DNA from: Bacteroidota bacterium
GTDB taxonomy: Bacteria > Bacteroidota > Bacteroidia > Bacteroidales > GCA-2711565
DNA: 64,000 nt
Direction of reading: 5' to 3'
Assembly: GCA_018816945.1 (NCBI GenBank)
Contig: JAHIVC010000087.1
Coordinates: 56,174-120,173 of the forward strand
The position numbers and the translations under genes were made by a program. This document shows positions 53,363 through 62,630 of the stretch, in pieces. Under the pieces are notes generated by a model that saw only the letters and a list, made by a program, of their open reading frames with translations, searched no databases and was not told the DNA's origin. Positions within the stretch are counted from its first letter, which is position 1. The number at the start of each line of letters is the position of its first letter.

Positions 53363-54595
53363 ATGATAAAATTCCGACTACTTTCTACCAAAGTAAGAAC
53401 TCGCCCTACAATAATGGGAAAACTACTTATTTTTTTCGTCTTAATTATTATCATCTTTTTTATTTTCAAAGGATTAAACAAATTCCTGAGTATTACAGAA
53501 CCCGTTCAAAGCAAAGTATTGGCAGTCGAAGGATTTCTCCCTGATTATACGCTTAAGGATTTGATGATTGAATTTTATCAAGGTGATTATGAGATCATGA
53601 TCATCATCGGAAAACCAATTGGTCAGGGTAATTATATCATCGGATACATGACCTCTGCCGATTTAATGAAAACATCGTTGATGAAAATGGGAATGGATAC
53701 TTCGAAAATTATTAATATTTCCATCCCTGAAACGGTTTTTCGCGACCGGACTTACAATACCGGATTATTACTTTGGGATTGGCTGCAAAAAAACAAATAT
53801 GAAACAAAAACTGTAAATGTGTTCACCCTTGGCTGTCATGCCAGACGGTCACTATTATTATTTGAACAAGCCTTAGGATCTGATTACGAAGTTGGCATTA
53901 TCGCCGGAAACGATAAGAATTATGATAGAAAGAAATGGTGGAAATCAAGTGAGGGGTTTAGAACCGTGCTCAATGAGGCACTCGCATATTTCTATGCGAA
54001 ATTTTTGTTTAATCCCGACAAAGAAATTGCACTATCTGACCTTAAAGCCGGATTTTTTATTGATGAAATACAATACCAAAGAAATGCCAAGGACATTGAA
54101 TTTACTAAGAAAGAATCAAGCCCGATGACAGAGGAGCAATTAAAAACCTTTGTGATGCTTAATTATTTTGAAATTAATCCGACATTCAAAGTTAAAGGAC
54201 TCTTTGTAAAAGATACAATCTTCCGAACTTTTGAAATGAAAACATCAACCGATCGCTTGCCTCTGTATTCAACTTACGGTAAAATTCATTTTAAAATCGA
54301 TACTGTTGAATGTGTGTTAAGTGCTTATCAAAATGTAGAACTGACAAAGCGTCCCGGATATGAAGATTATTTATTCATTCCATTCCGAGATTTAACCAGT
54401 GGAGAAGAAACATATGGTGCCAGCAGGTATCTTGACTTTCGGTATCATGGTGAGGATACGGTATACATCGATTTTAATCTGGCATATAACCCTCTATGTG
54501 CATACAACCATAAGTATTCATGCCCGATACCACCATACGAAAATCATTTAAATGTAAGAATAACTGCAGGCGAATTGAAATATAATGATCATTAA
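53363..54595 (+). CDS. YdcF-like (DUF218) - DUF1684 fusion protein
   Basis: A 410-residue membrane-anchored protein. A helix near residues 18-37 (LIFFVLIIIIFFIFKGL) is followed by a DUF218/ElyC/YdcF-like domain (about 50-205): MIIIGKPIGQGNYIIGY, the conserved Thr/Asn turn DRTYNTGLLL, GCHARRSLLLFEQAL and the terminal NEALAYFYAKFLF. The C-terminal 130 residues are a DUF1684 domain (LYSTYGKIHFKID, IPFRDLTSGEETYGASRYLDF, DFNLAYNPLCAYN, CPIPPYENHLNVRI), normally a separate protein of about 200 residues. The first ATG is at 53363. The gene ends 3 bp before the kinase gene, so it may be part of the same operon. Confidence 0.83.
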   Translation: MIKFRLLSTKVRTRPTIMGKLLIFFVLIIIIFFIFKGLNKFLSITEPVQSKVLAVEGFLPDYTLKDLMIEFYQGDYEIMIIIGKPIGQGNYIIGYMTSADLMKTSLMKMGMDTSKIINISIPETVFRDRTYNTGLLLWDWLQKNKYETKTVNVFTLGCHARRSLLLFEQALGSDYEVGIIAGNDKNYDRKKWWKSSEGFRTVLNEALAYFYAKFLFNPDKEIALSDLKAGFFIDEIQYQRNAKDIEFTKKESSPMTEEQLKTFVMLNYFEINPTFKVKGLFVKDTIFRTFEMKTSTDRLPLYSTYGKIHFKIDTVECVLSAYQNVELTKRPGYEDYLFIPFRDLTSGEETYGASRYLDFRYHGEDTVYIDFNLAYNPLCAYNHKYSCPIPPYENHLNVRITAGELKYNDH

Positions 54596-54598
54596 ATT

Positions 54599-56893
54599 AT
54601 GAAACGAGTGCCAACATTCTGGACAAGTTCTATTTGGCGAATGAAAACAATTTACAAACAGATGAAAAAAATAAAAATCACCGTTTTATATGCAGAAGAT
54701 GATCCTATTTTAAGGGAAAAATTCAAGAAAATTCTGTCACGGAAATTTGAAACACTTTTAGTTGCCGAAAACGGGCGTGAAGGTTACGATTTGTATATTG
54801 AACATAAGCCGGACCTGATCCTATCTGACATCAAAATGCCTGAAATGGATGGTTTGGAAATGATTGAAAAAATTAAAAAAACAGATAAATCGGCCAAGGC
54901 AATCGTGATGTCGGCTTTTAGTAAACCACATTATTTTTTACGTGCCATTACCATTGGGGTTCAGAGTTATCTGATCAAACCGGTTGATACAAAACGTCTT
55001 TTTAGTGCCATCGATGAGCTTGCCGAACGCATTATGCTTGAGCGAAATATCAAGTATGAAGAATACAGGCGGGTAAAACTTGAAGACATGATCAGGGAAA
55101 GCAAATCGGTGCAGGAAGCCGTAAATTTTGCCACTGAAGAATTTCTTCGTTTTGATTTTAGTGAAGAAACTTTTAAAAAAGTACTTAAGAATTTGGGGCG
55201 GGCAACAGGTGCAAGCAGGGTTTATATATTTGAGAATGCTATCATTGACAAAACTTTAGTTAGCAGCCATAAACTAGAATGGACCAACAAAAACATCAAA
55301 TCTCAAATTGATAATCCGGATTTACAATTTTTTAATTTTGCAAAATCAGGATTTAAACGTTGGGTCGATATCTTAAAAAACGACAAACCACTCCATGGTT
55401 TGGTAAAGAACTTCCCTGAAAAAGAGAGGATAATTCTATCTCAGCAAAACATACTTTCCATCGCTGTTTTACCAATCTTTATTCACAATAAATGGTGGGG
55501 TTTTATTGGATTTGATGAATGCACGCGTGAGCGAGAATGGAATGATACTGAGCTAAAAATATTCTCCATTACTGCCGATATTATTGGTGCTGCCATCCAT
55601 CGCAATCAGATTGAGCAAGAATTATTGATGCTGAACAATGAATTGGAAACACGTGTAGATAAAAGGACAAGGGCACTTCAAAAACAAGTAAACGATCGTA
55701 AACTTGCCGAAATACTCCTACGCGAAAGTGAGGAAAAATATCGTCAAATATTTGAAAATGCGAATGATGGAATTCTGCTGACGGTGGATGGAGTAATCAG
55801 ATTTGTTAATCCCAAATTATGTGAAATTACAGGTTTCCTGCCAAAGGAAGCCATCGAACGACCATTCACCGACTTTGTACATCCCGATTATCGCGACGTT
55901 GTTTACGATAACCATGTTGGTAGGTTAAAGGGAATGGAGATTCAGGAAAGATATGATATCAAGGTATTCACAAAGAGTGGTGAGGAAAAATGGTTTGAGA
56001 TTAAGTCGGCATTACTAACCTGGGAACAAAAACCTGCGGTTCTGACTTTTATCAGTGATGTTACCGAAAGAAAGAGAACTGAAGATGAACTGAGCGAACT
56101 AAACCTGAATCTTGAAAAGAGAGTTAAAGAAGAATTAAAAAAAACAGAAGAACAGCAACAACTTCTAATTCAAAAATCAAAGCTTGAGTCACTCGGTGAG
56201 CTTGCTGCAGGGATTGCCCACGAAATTAACCAACCATTAGGTGGAATTTCGATGGCAATGGACAATATCCTGATTAAACTTAACGATGGTGAAGTTTCAA
56301 AAGATTACCTGCAACAAAAAATCAGACAATCATTTGAAGATATTGAACGCATCAAAACGATTATTGACCATATCCGAACATTCTCCAGAGGACAACAACA
56401 AACCGAATTTACAAAAGTGGACATAAATGTGGTTATTCGAAATGCATTATCAATTATTAACAACTTATATTCGAACCATCAGATCAACTTCGTTCTCGAT
56501 TTGGTAGAAACAGATAATTTCGTTTTTGGGAATCAGTACCGGCTAGAGCAAGTTCTATTAAATCTTTTATCTAATGCAAAGCATGCAGTTGATGAGAAAA
56601 AAGAGAAACAAGGATCTGATTCTTCATTTAACAAGAGAATTAGCATAAACAGTGCCAGTCGGGATAAAAACTTAGTAATCGTTATTGAAGATAACGGGAT
56701 TGGAATTGCCAGTGAACATATAAATAAAATATTTGATCCCTTTTATACTACCAAGGAATTTGACAGAGGAACAGGGCTTGGCCTATCCATCTCGTATGGA
56801 TTAATCAAAGAAATGAAGGGCGACATCAAGGTTGAGAGTGAGCAAGATAAATATACCATTATGACAATCACATTGCCAAAATATAAATCATGA
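54599..56893 (+). CDS. REC-GAF-PAS sensor histidine kinase
   Basis: A 764-residue soluble kinase. Order: an N-terminal receiver domain (Asp77 in DLILSDIKMPEMDG), a GAF domain (about 170-345), a coiled segment, a PAS domain (about 375-490; YRQIFENANDGILLT), a second coiled segment, HisKA with His541 in GIAHEINQPLGG, and an HATPase with N-box LLNLLSNAKHAVDE, G1 EDNGIGI and G2 GTGLGLSIS. Lacking membrane segments, it senses a cytosolic signal and is itself modulated by the receiver. It overlaps the NtrC-type regulator by 4 bp (ATGA). Starts at 54599 and 54662 are both possible. Confidence 0.92.
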   Translation: MKRVPTFWTSSIWRMKTIYKQMKKIKITVLYAEDDPILREKFKKILSRKFETLLVAENGREGYDLYIEHKPDLILSDIKMPEMDGLEMIEKIKKTDKSAKAIVMSAFSKPHYFLRAITIGVQSYLIKPVDTKRLFSAIDELAERIMLERNIKYEEYRRVKLEDMIRESKSVQEAVNFATEEFLRFDFSEETFKKVLKNLGRATGASRVYIFENAIIDKTLVSSHKLEWTNKNIKSQIDNPDLQFFNFAKSGFKRWVDILKNDKPLHGLVKNFPEKERIILSQQNILSIAVLPIFIHNKWWGFIGFDECTREREWNDTELKIFSITADIIGAAIHRNQIEQELLMLNNELETRVDKRTRALQKQVNDRKLAEILLRESEEKYRQIFENANDGILLTVDGVIRFVNPKLCEITGFLPKEAIERPFTDFVHPDYRDVVYDNHVGRLKGMEIQERYDIKVFTKSGEEKWFEIKSALLTWEQKPAVLTFISDVTERKRTEDELSELNLNLEKRVKEELKKTEEQQQLLIQKSKLESLGELAAGIAHEINQPLGGISMAMDNILIKLNDGEVSKDYLQQKIRQSFEDIERIKTIIDHIRTFSRGQQQTEFTKVDINVVIRNALSIINNLYSNHQINFVLDLVETDNFVFGNQYRLEQVLLNLLSNAKHAVDEKKEKQGSDSSFNKRISINSASRDKNLVIVIEDNGIGIASEHINKIFDPFYTTKEFDRGTGLGLSISYGLIKEMKGDIKVESEQDKYTIMTITLPKYKS

Positions 56894-58266
56894 ACGAGCT
56901 TAAAATATTAGTACTTGATGACGAAAAAAGAGTAAGAGAAGAAATTGAGGAATTTCTGGTAGGGAATCACTATAAGGTTTATAAAGCCGCCTCACCTTCT
57001 GAAGCTTTTACAGTTCTGAAAAAAAACAAAATCGATATTGGAATTATTGATATCAAATTGCCTGAAATGGACGGAATAACGGTGATGAAAAAAATAAAAG
57101 AACAGGATCCAACCATTGAAATCATTATGATTTCGGGTCATGGCGATATGAACAGTGTTATTGATGCCATGCGCTCAGGTGCGGCTGATTATTTCCCAAA
57201 ACCTTTTCGTTTGCTGGAAATAAACAATGCCATTGAACGGACCAAACGATTTCGAGATTTAAACCTTAAACTTCAGGAAGTTGAAGCAAGTAATACGCTG
57301 TTATCAAAAGAATTACATGATAATATTGGTCAGCGTTTAATCGGAGATAGCAGTGCCCTAAAGAAAGTGATCGACCTAATGAGCAAAGTATCAAAAAGCG
57401 ATACAACCTCAGTTTTGATTACAGGAGAAAGTGGAACGGGTAAAGAGCTGATTGCAAGAGGCATTCACTATTTAAGTAACCGAAAAAACAAGTCATTTCA
57501 CTCGGTAAATTGCTCCGCCATTCCTGAAAGTTTATTTGAAAGTGAATTTTTCGGGCACAAAAAAGGATCGTTTACAGGTGCTGATAGTGACAAACAGGGC
57601 TGGTTCGAAATTGCAGATAAAGGAACCCTGTTTTTAGATGAAATCAGCGATATGCCTTTAAATCAGCAGGCAAAGCTCTTGCGTGTGCTAGAAGAACGAA
57701 AAGTAAGCAAGGTAGGTTCATATCAATTAATCCCGGTTGATGTAAGAGTAATCGCTGCCTCAAATCGTGATCTCGAAAAGATGAGCGAAGACAATAAATT
57801 CCGTTTTGACCTCTACCATCGTTTAAGCTCGTTTGTTGTTCATATTCCGCCCTTGCGTGAGCGCAAGGAAGATATAAAAGTACTTTTAAACTTTTTCATA
57901 AAGGAATATTCCAGAAAGATGGCAAAATCCATTAAAACGGTAGATCCGGTTATTTTTAATGACTTACTTGATTATTCTTTCCCCGGGAATGTGCGCGAAC
58001 TAAAGAATATGGTAGAGCGCGCGATGATCGTTTGTGATGAAGATCATTTAAGTATTAATCATTTTCTGTTTAATCGCGATAAAATAACTAAGAATCCAGA
58101 TCCGCAAAATGAAATGCTCGATATTGAGTTAATCGAAAAGGAACTCATAATCAAAGCACTTGAGCGATCAGGCTATAACAAATCAAAAGCTGCAACCTTA
58201 TTGAATATTTCATGGCAATCACTTGATCGGCGTCTTAAAAAGTATGGGATTTCTGATCAATCCTGA
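56890..58266 (+). CDS. NtrC-family sigma-54 response regulator
   Basis: A 458-residue activator: receiver with Asp54 (GIIDIKLPEMDG) and Lys104, AAA+ domain with Walker A GESGTGKE (179-186), Walker B LFLDE (247-251) and arginine fingers (FRFDLYHRL), and a C-terminal Fis-type helix-turn-helix (NKSKAATLLNISWQSLDRRLKKY). The sigma-54-contacting loop reads GSFTGA (226-231) where GAFTGA is usual; the key Phe-Thr-Gly are kept. It is coupled to the upstream kinase by a 4-bp overlap, its cognate partner. It should activate RpoN promoters elsewhere; I found no convincing -24/-12 site in the window. Confidence 0.93.
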   Translation: MNELKILVLDDEKRVREEIEEFLVGNHYKVYKAASPSEAFTVLKKNKIDIGIIDIKLPEMDGITVMKKIKEQDPTIEIIMISGHGDMNSVIDAMRSGAADYFPKPFRLLEINNAIERTKRFRDLNLKLQEVEASNTLLSKELHDNIGQRLIGDSSALKKVIDLMSKVSKSDTTSVLITGESGTGKELIARGIHYLSNRKNKSFHSVNCSAIPESLFESEFFGHKKGSFTGADSDKQGWFEIADKGTLFLDEISDMPLNQQAKLLRVLEERKVSKVGSYQLIPVDVRVIAASNRDLEKMSEDNKFRFDLYHRLSSFVVHIPPLRERKEDIKVLLNFFIKEYSRKMAKSIKTVDPVIFNDLLDYSFPGNVRELKNMVERAMIVCDEDHLSINHFLFNRDKITKNPDPQNEMLDIELIEKELIIKALERSGYNKSKAATLLNISWQSLDRRLKKYGISDQS

Positions 58267-59120
58267 TCGTCTTTCGGTTTGCCTTTGACACGTCCTAATA
58301 AGCTTTCAAGATCAGCTTCAAATTTCTTGTTTAAATCAATTTGATGGGCCAGTTTTAGATTAGCCATTCCTAAAGCTTCTTCAAATTCGTCCCGTTCTGC
58401 TATTAATTTAGCCATTTCTTCACTGAGTTCTTCTACTTCTTTACGAATATCAGCTATTTCATTTGAGTTATCTGTCGGGGCGATATCAGGCTGGCTTACC
58501 TGCTCAGTTTTTAAAATATCATATGCTTTTTTTATTGAAAGTGCACTATTCTCGAGCAATTCCATTTCACCTGCATATTCCTCAATCTGATCCTTCAATA
58601 AATCCGTTTCCTTTTTATGGGCTTCTTTAAGCTTTAATATGCCGTCCATATAATTATCCGAATCGGAAGATAATTTTTTGTGTTTGGTAACAATGAATAT
58701 CAAGCTAATTAAAACTCCCACAAAAAGTAAACCCATCATAATGGCAATAATCAATAAGGTATTTTTATATTTTTCTGTCTGTATAAGCAAGGTATTGACT
58801 CTGGCATTATCAGTGATTAGCTCATCCCTTAACTTTGAAAGTTCTTGAATACGTGAATGCAAAATTGATTCACTAGGTGAAACAATAGCCATGGAATCAA
58901 GCATTGTGTTATCAAAAAATACCACTGCTTCAAGTTTCTTCGACAAATCAACCATATTAATCCAGGTTCTTGAGCTCATTGTGTCTTTAAAGTTGACATA
59001 CTCCTGATATAGGCTATCTCTTTGTAATTTCAGTTCATCTTTTTGGGCAAAACCAGAGATCATCATAAAAACAAAAACAAAACTTATTATCCGCGTTCTC
59101 ATCATTTTTTGGTTCTTCAT
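58257..59120 (-). CDS. membrane protein with coiled coil, function unknown
   Basis: A 287-residue protein. Signal peptide (to FAQ at about residue 26), a polar periplasmic region (27-115), one membrane helix (about 120-145; IIAIMMGLLFVGVLISLIFIV), then a cytoplasmic coiled coil (about 155-287, rich in Glu, Lys and Leu). It converges with the NtrC-type gene, their 3' ends overlapping by 10 bp. I do not recognise the family; the architecture resembles a scaffold or signalling adaptor. Confidence 0.78.
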   Translation of the reverse strand: MKNQKMMRTRIISFVFVFMMISGFAQKDELKLQRDSLYQEYVNFKDTMSSRTWINMVDLSKKLEAVVFFDNTMLDSMAIVSPSESILHSRIQELSKLRDELITDNARVNTLLIQTEKYKNTLLIIAIMMGLLFVGVLISLIFIVTKHKKLSSDSDNYMDGILKLKEAHKKETDLLKDQIEEYAGEMELLENSALSIKKAYDILKTEQVSQPDIAPTDNSNEIADIRKEVEELSEEMAKLIAERDEFEEALGMANLKLAHQIDLNKKFEADLESLLGRVKGKPKDDQD

Positions 59121-59270
59121 GGTTGGATTATGGCAACTTTTTAATTGAATTCATTAGATATAAATCCAATAGACAAATTTAAACATTAAATAACACCTTC
59201 AAAGTTTTAATTGTAAAGAATTAGAATCTGAATAAAATAGGGAAAGGCTTTATGGGGAATGGCCTAAATA

Positions 59271-59295
59271 AAAAAACCACCCGAAGGTGGTTTTT
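59271..59295 (-). terminator. rho-independent terminator of rplT
   Basis: A ccacc/ggtgg stem with a ttcg tetraloop on the minus strand, flanked by A-run and T-run, 2 bp past the rplT stop codon. Classical strong terminator. Confidence 0.88.
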
Positions 59296-59297
59296 AA

Positions 59298-59645
59298 TTA
59301 TTTTTTAATCATATCAACAATGGCTTTAAAAGCCTCCGGATTGTTCATAGCCAAATCGGCAAGAACTTTTCTGCTGAGTTCGATATTATTTTCATGTAAT
59401 TTTCCCATGAATACTGAATAACTCATATCGTACAATCGCACGGCTGCGTTAATCCTCTGAATCCATAATCCACGGAAAGTTCGTTTTTTGTTTCGTCGGT
59501 CCCTGAAAGCATACTGCTGTCCTTTTTCGTAAGCATTCTTCGCAACGGTCCAGACGTTTTTTCGGCGACCAAATTGACCTTTGGTCTCCTTCATTACTTT
59601 TTTTCTTCGTGCCCTCGAGGCAACTGAATTTACTGATCTTGGCAT
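59298..59645 (-). CDS. rplT: 50S ribosomal protein L20
   Basis: A 115-residue 23S rRNA-binding protein needed for early 50S assembly. The family start [23 protein letters not shown], the Arg-rich helix ([20 protein letters not shown]) and [16 protein letters not shown] are intact. Third ribosomal/translation gene in the order infC-rpmI-rplT, 71 bp after rpmI. In other bacteria L20 represses this operon by binding its own mRNA; I cannot identify the site here. Confidence 0.97.
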   Translation of the reverse strand: MPRSVNSVASRARRKKVMKETKGQFGRRKNVWTVAKNAYEKGQQYAFRDRRNKKRTFRGLWIQRINAAVRLYDMSYSVFMGKLHENNIELSRKVLADLAMNNPEAFKAIVDMIKK

Positions 59646-59716
59646 TTTTCTTGATTTTTTACGTTAGCGCCCCTAAATCGAGATCTTACAAGCTAACAGT
59701 AAGTTATACACTAATT

Positions 59717-59911
59717 TTACTTTTGAATCATGAGTCTTACATTTTTCTCATCTGCAGGGTCAACGATTGCAACATGCGTTAAATTACGTTTTTGCTTTGT
59801 TGATTTTTTAGTCAGAATGTGACTTTTGTAAGCATGCTTCCTTTTAATTTTCCCCGATCCAGTAACGGTAAACCGTTTTTTAGCACTGGATTTCGTCTTC
59901 ATTTTTGGCAT
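59717..59911 (-). CDS. rpmI: 50S ribosomal protein L35
   Basis: A 64-residue basic protein with the diagnostic [20 protein letters not shown] start and [14 protein letters not shown]. It sits 45 bp after infC and is part of the conserved infC-rpmI-rplT operon. Confidence 0.97.
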   Translation of the reverse strand: MPKMKTKSSAKKRFTVTGSGKIKRKHAYKSHILTKKSTKQKRNLTHVAIVDPADEKNVRLMIQK

Positions 59912-59956
59912 TACTTCTCTTTTTTTATTAGTTATTAATTGATAAGCCTTAATGGC

Positions 59957-60517
59957 TTATTTTTTTGGGCTTATGATCATAATCATTCGCTTTCCTTCTA
60001 ATTTTGGAAGTTGCTCAACTTTACCATAATCAATTAGTTCCTGAGCAAATCTGAGCAATATGATTTCACCTTTTTCTTTGTAAACTATGCTTCTGCCTTT
60101 AAAAAAGACATCAACTTTTACTTTTGCATTGTCTTGTAAAAAATTGATCGCATGCTTTAACTTGAAATTAAAATCATGTTCATCAATATTAGGACCAAGA
60201 CGAATTTCTTTTACAATAACTTTTGCAGTTTTAGCCTTAATTTCTTTTTGTTTCTTTTTTTGTTCATAAAGAAACTTCTTATAATCGATCACTTTACAAA
60301 CCGGTGGATTTGCAGTGGGTGAGATTTCTACTAAATCAAGACCAAGTTGATTAGCGATTTCAAGCGCCTCACGAATTTGATAAATCCCTACAGTAACATT
60401 TTCACCAACTACCCTGATTACAGGCGAGGTAATGTATTCATTTATTCGATGGGGATCCTCTTTTCTTTTTATTGCTCGGCGAGGTCCTCCTCCTTTGAAA
60501 TTTAAACTTTTAGCTAT
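59957..60517 (-). CDS. infC: translation initiation factor IF-3
   Basis: A 186-residue factor that binds the 30S subunit and proofreads start-codon selection. Both domains are present: the N-terminal part ([44 protein letters not shown]) and the C-terminal part ([20 protein letters not shown] to [16 protein letters not shown]). There is no ATG, GTG or TTG upstream of the N-domain after the in-frame TAG at 60529-60527; the only plausible start is ATA at 60517, preceded by an aggaga ribosome-binding site 7 bp away. A non-AUG start fits the IF-3 autoregulation known from E. coli, where infC begins with AUU. A GTG at 60292 would remove the whole N-domain. Confidence 0.9.
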   Translation of the reverse strand: MAKSLNFKGGGPRRAIKRKEDPHRINEYITSPVIRVVGENVTVGIYQIREALEIANQLGLDLVEISPTANPPVCKVIDYKKFLYEQKKKQKEIKAKTAKVIVKEIRLGPNIDEHDFNFKLKHAINFLQDNAKVKVDVFFKGRSIVYKEKGEIILLRFAQELIDYGKVEQLPKLEGKRMIMIISPKK

Positions 60518-60565
60518 TGTTTTGTTCTCCTATCTTTAATTAAACTTATGAAATACCCTTAACGA

Positions 60566-62503
60566 TTAATTTTTCGTCATTTCAGCTACTTCTTTATTTA
60601 CCAATTCTGCAAATTTTTCAATACTCATCGTTCCCAAATCGCCGGCACCGTGTTTACGTACCGATACAGTTCCATCTTCTTCTTCCTTTTCTCCTACAAT
60701 CAACATGTATGGAATCTTACTCATTTCTGCGTCGCGAATCTTTCTCCCAGTTTTCTCGTTCCTTTCGTCAACGAGGGCGCGAAGGTCGCAATTATTTAGC
60801 AAATTTAAAACTTTTTTTGCATAATTATGATATTTTTCACTGATTGGCAGTATAATAGCTTGTTCCGGTGTGAGCCACAGTGGGAAGTTCCCTGCACAAT
60901 GCTCAATCAGCACAGCAACAAAACGTTCCATAGAACCAAATGGTGCACGGTGAATCATTACCGGACGATGTTTTTCATTATCGCTGCCTACATATTCAAG
61001 CTCAAAGCGTTCGGGTAAATTATAATCAACCTGAATAGTTCCTAACTGCCATTTACGACCGATCGCATCTTTAACCATAAAATCCATCTTAGGACCATAA
61101 AAAGCAGCTTCGCCAAGCGCTATATAATATTCGAGGCCTTCTTCCTGAGCAACTTCTAAAATAGCCCTTTCCGATTTTTCCCAGTTTTCATCCGAACCAA
61201 TATATTTTTCTTTGTTTTCGGGATCCCTGAAAGAAATCTGAGTGGTAAATTCTTTAAAATCCAGCGCTTTAAAGATATGCATTACGATGCTGATAACCCC
61301 TTTAAACTCATCTTTCAGCTGATCAGGTGTACAGAAAATATGTGCATCATCCTGTGTAAATCCCCTTACACGGGTTAATCCATGAAGTTCTCCACTTTGT
61401 TCATAGCGATAAACCGTACCAAATTCGGCATATCGAACGGGTAAATCTTTGTACGATCGTGGTTTTACTTTGTAAATTTCGCAATGGTGAGGGCAATTCA
61501 TTGGCTTTAAGAAGAATTCCTCACCTTCATTCGGCGTTTTGATAGGACGGAAAGAAGCTTCTCCATATTTTTGGTAATGACCGGATGTTTTATATAGTTC
61601 TACATTACCGATATGTGGACAGATTACAGGTTCGTATCCCGCTTTACGCTGTACCTTTTTTAAAAACCTCTCCAGTTGTTCACGAAGAATCGCACCCTTA
61701 GGGAGCCAAAGCGGTAATCCCATCCCGACGTTTGCCGAAAATGCAAACAATTCAAGTTCCTTACCCAGCTTTCGATGATCGCGTTTTTTGGCTTCTTCGA
61801 GCAATTCTAAGTACTCAGTCAAATCTTTTTGTTTAGGAAAGGTGATCCCGTACAAACGGGTCAACTGTTTTCTTTTCTCATCGCCTCTCCAGTAAGCTCC
61901 TGCGACTTTTAAAACTTTTGCGGCTTTGATGAACGAAGTGTTTGGAATATGTGGGCCGCGGCAAAGGTCAGTAAAACTTCCTGACTCATAAAAAGTTATT
62001 TCACCATCTTCCAATCCTTCAATAAGTTCTAATTTATACTCATCTCCCTTTTTAGTAAAAAATTTATTTGCCTCTGCTTTTGAAACTTCTTTTCTGGTAA
62101 AGACTTGCTTTTCTCTGGCAAGCTCGAGCATTTTATCTTCTATTTTTTTAAAATCAGCATCACTGATTACCTGATCGCCTAAATCAATATCATAATAAAA
62201 GCCACTTTCAATATCGGGACCAATTCCGAATTTAGCACCCGGATATAGATTTTCAACTGCCTCTGCCATTAAATGTGCTGATGAATGCCACATGGCCGCT
62301 TTACCTTGAGTATCGTTCCAGGTAAAGAGTTTTAGGTTAACATCTTTATGGATGGGTCTGGTTGCATCCCAAATCTCATCATTAACCTGAGCGGCCAGCA
62401 CGTTTCGGGCTAAACCTTCGCTTATGCTCATTGCAATATCCAAGGCTGTAGAACCAGCTTCAACTTCTCTAACTGACTGATCGGGTAACGTAATCTTTAT
62501 CAT
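60566..62503 (-). CDS. thrS: threonine-tRNA ligase
   Basis: A 645-residue class II aminoacyl-tRNA synthetase. TGS domain (residues 1-60), the second additional domain for editing Ser-tRNA (about 65-225; [25 protein letters not shown]), catalytic core with motif 2 [26 protein letters not shown] and motif 3 [12 protein letters not shown], Zn ligands Cys, His and His ([10 protein letters not shown] region and the terminal part), and the C-terminal anticodon domain. The ATG at 62503 ([11 protein letters not shown]) is the family start. It leads the thrS-infC-rpmI-rplT cluster; infC follows after 48 bp. Confidence 0.97.
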   Translation of the reverse strand: MIKITLPDQSVREVEAGSTALDIAMSISEGLARNVLAAQVNDEIWDATRPIHKDVNLKLFTWNDTQGKAAMWHSSAHLMAEAVENLYPGAKFGIGPDIESGFYYDIDLGDQVISDADFKKIEDKMLELAREKQVFTRKEVSKAEANKFFTKKGDEYKLELIEGLEDGEITFYESGSFTDLCRGPHIPNTSFIKAAKVLKVAGAYWRGDEKRKQLTRLYGITFPKQKDLTEYLELLEEAKKRDHRKLGKELELFAFSANVGMGLPLWLPKGAILREQLERFLKKVQRKAGYEPVICPHIGNVELYKTSGHYQKYGEASFRPIKTPNEGEEFFLKPMNCPHHCEIYKVKPRSYKDLPVRYAEFGTVYRYEQSGELHGLTRVRGFTQDDAHIFCTPDQLKDEFKGVISIVMHIFKALDFKEFTTQISFRDPENKEKYIGSDENWEKSERAILEVAQEEGLEYYIALGEAAFYGPKMDFMVKDAIGRKWQLGTIQVDYNLPERFELEYVGSDNEKHRPVMIHRAPFGSMERFVAVLIEHCAGNFPLWLTPEQAIILPISEKYHNYAKKVLNLLNNCDLRALVDERNEKTGRKIRDAEMSKIPYMLIVGEKEEEDGTVSVRKHGAGDLGTMSIEKFAELVNKEVAEMTKN

Positions 62504-62527
62504 ATTGTAATTCCTTAAAAATGGGTG

Positions 62528-62535
62528 CAAAGTTA
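62528..62535 (-). promoter_or_regulatory. -7 box of the thrS operon
   Basis: TAACTTTG on the minus strand matches TAnnTTTG, 24 bp before the thrS start; TTTA stands 19 bp further upstream in place of TTTG. The leader would be about 18-20 nt, too short for a classical thrS regulatory hairpin. Confidence 0.6.
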
Positions 62536-62630
62536 AGCATTTAATCTAAATAGTTAAAAAATAAATTAGTCGCAGACTCCGATTATTAGCGCAAAAGAAC
62601 ATGGTTTTTTATACTTTTGTTTCTTTGTAA

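Noticed and set aside
59957..60292. Short IF-3 gene starting at GTG 60292
   Set aside because: It lacks the N-domain, which is fully encoded upstream in the same frame; the ATA-start version is preferred.
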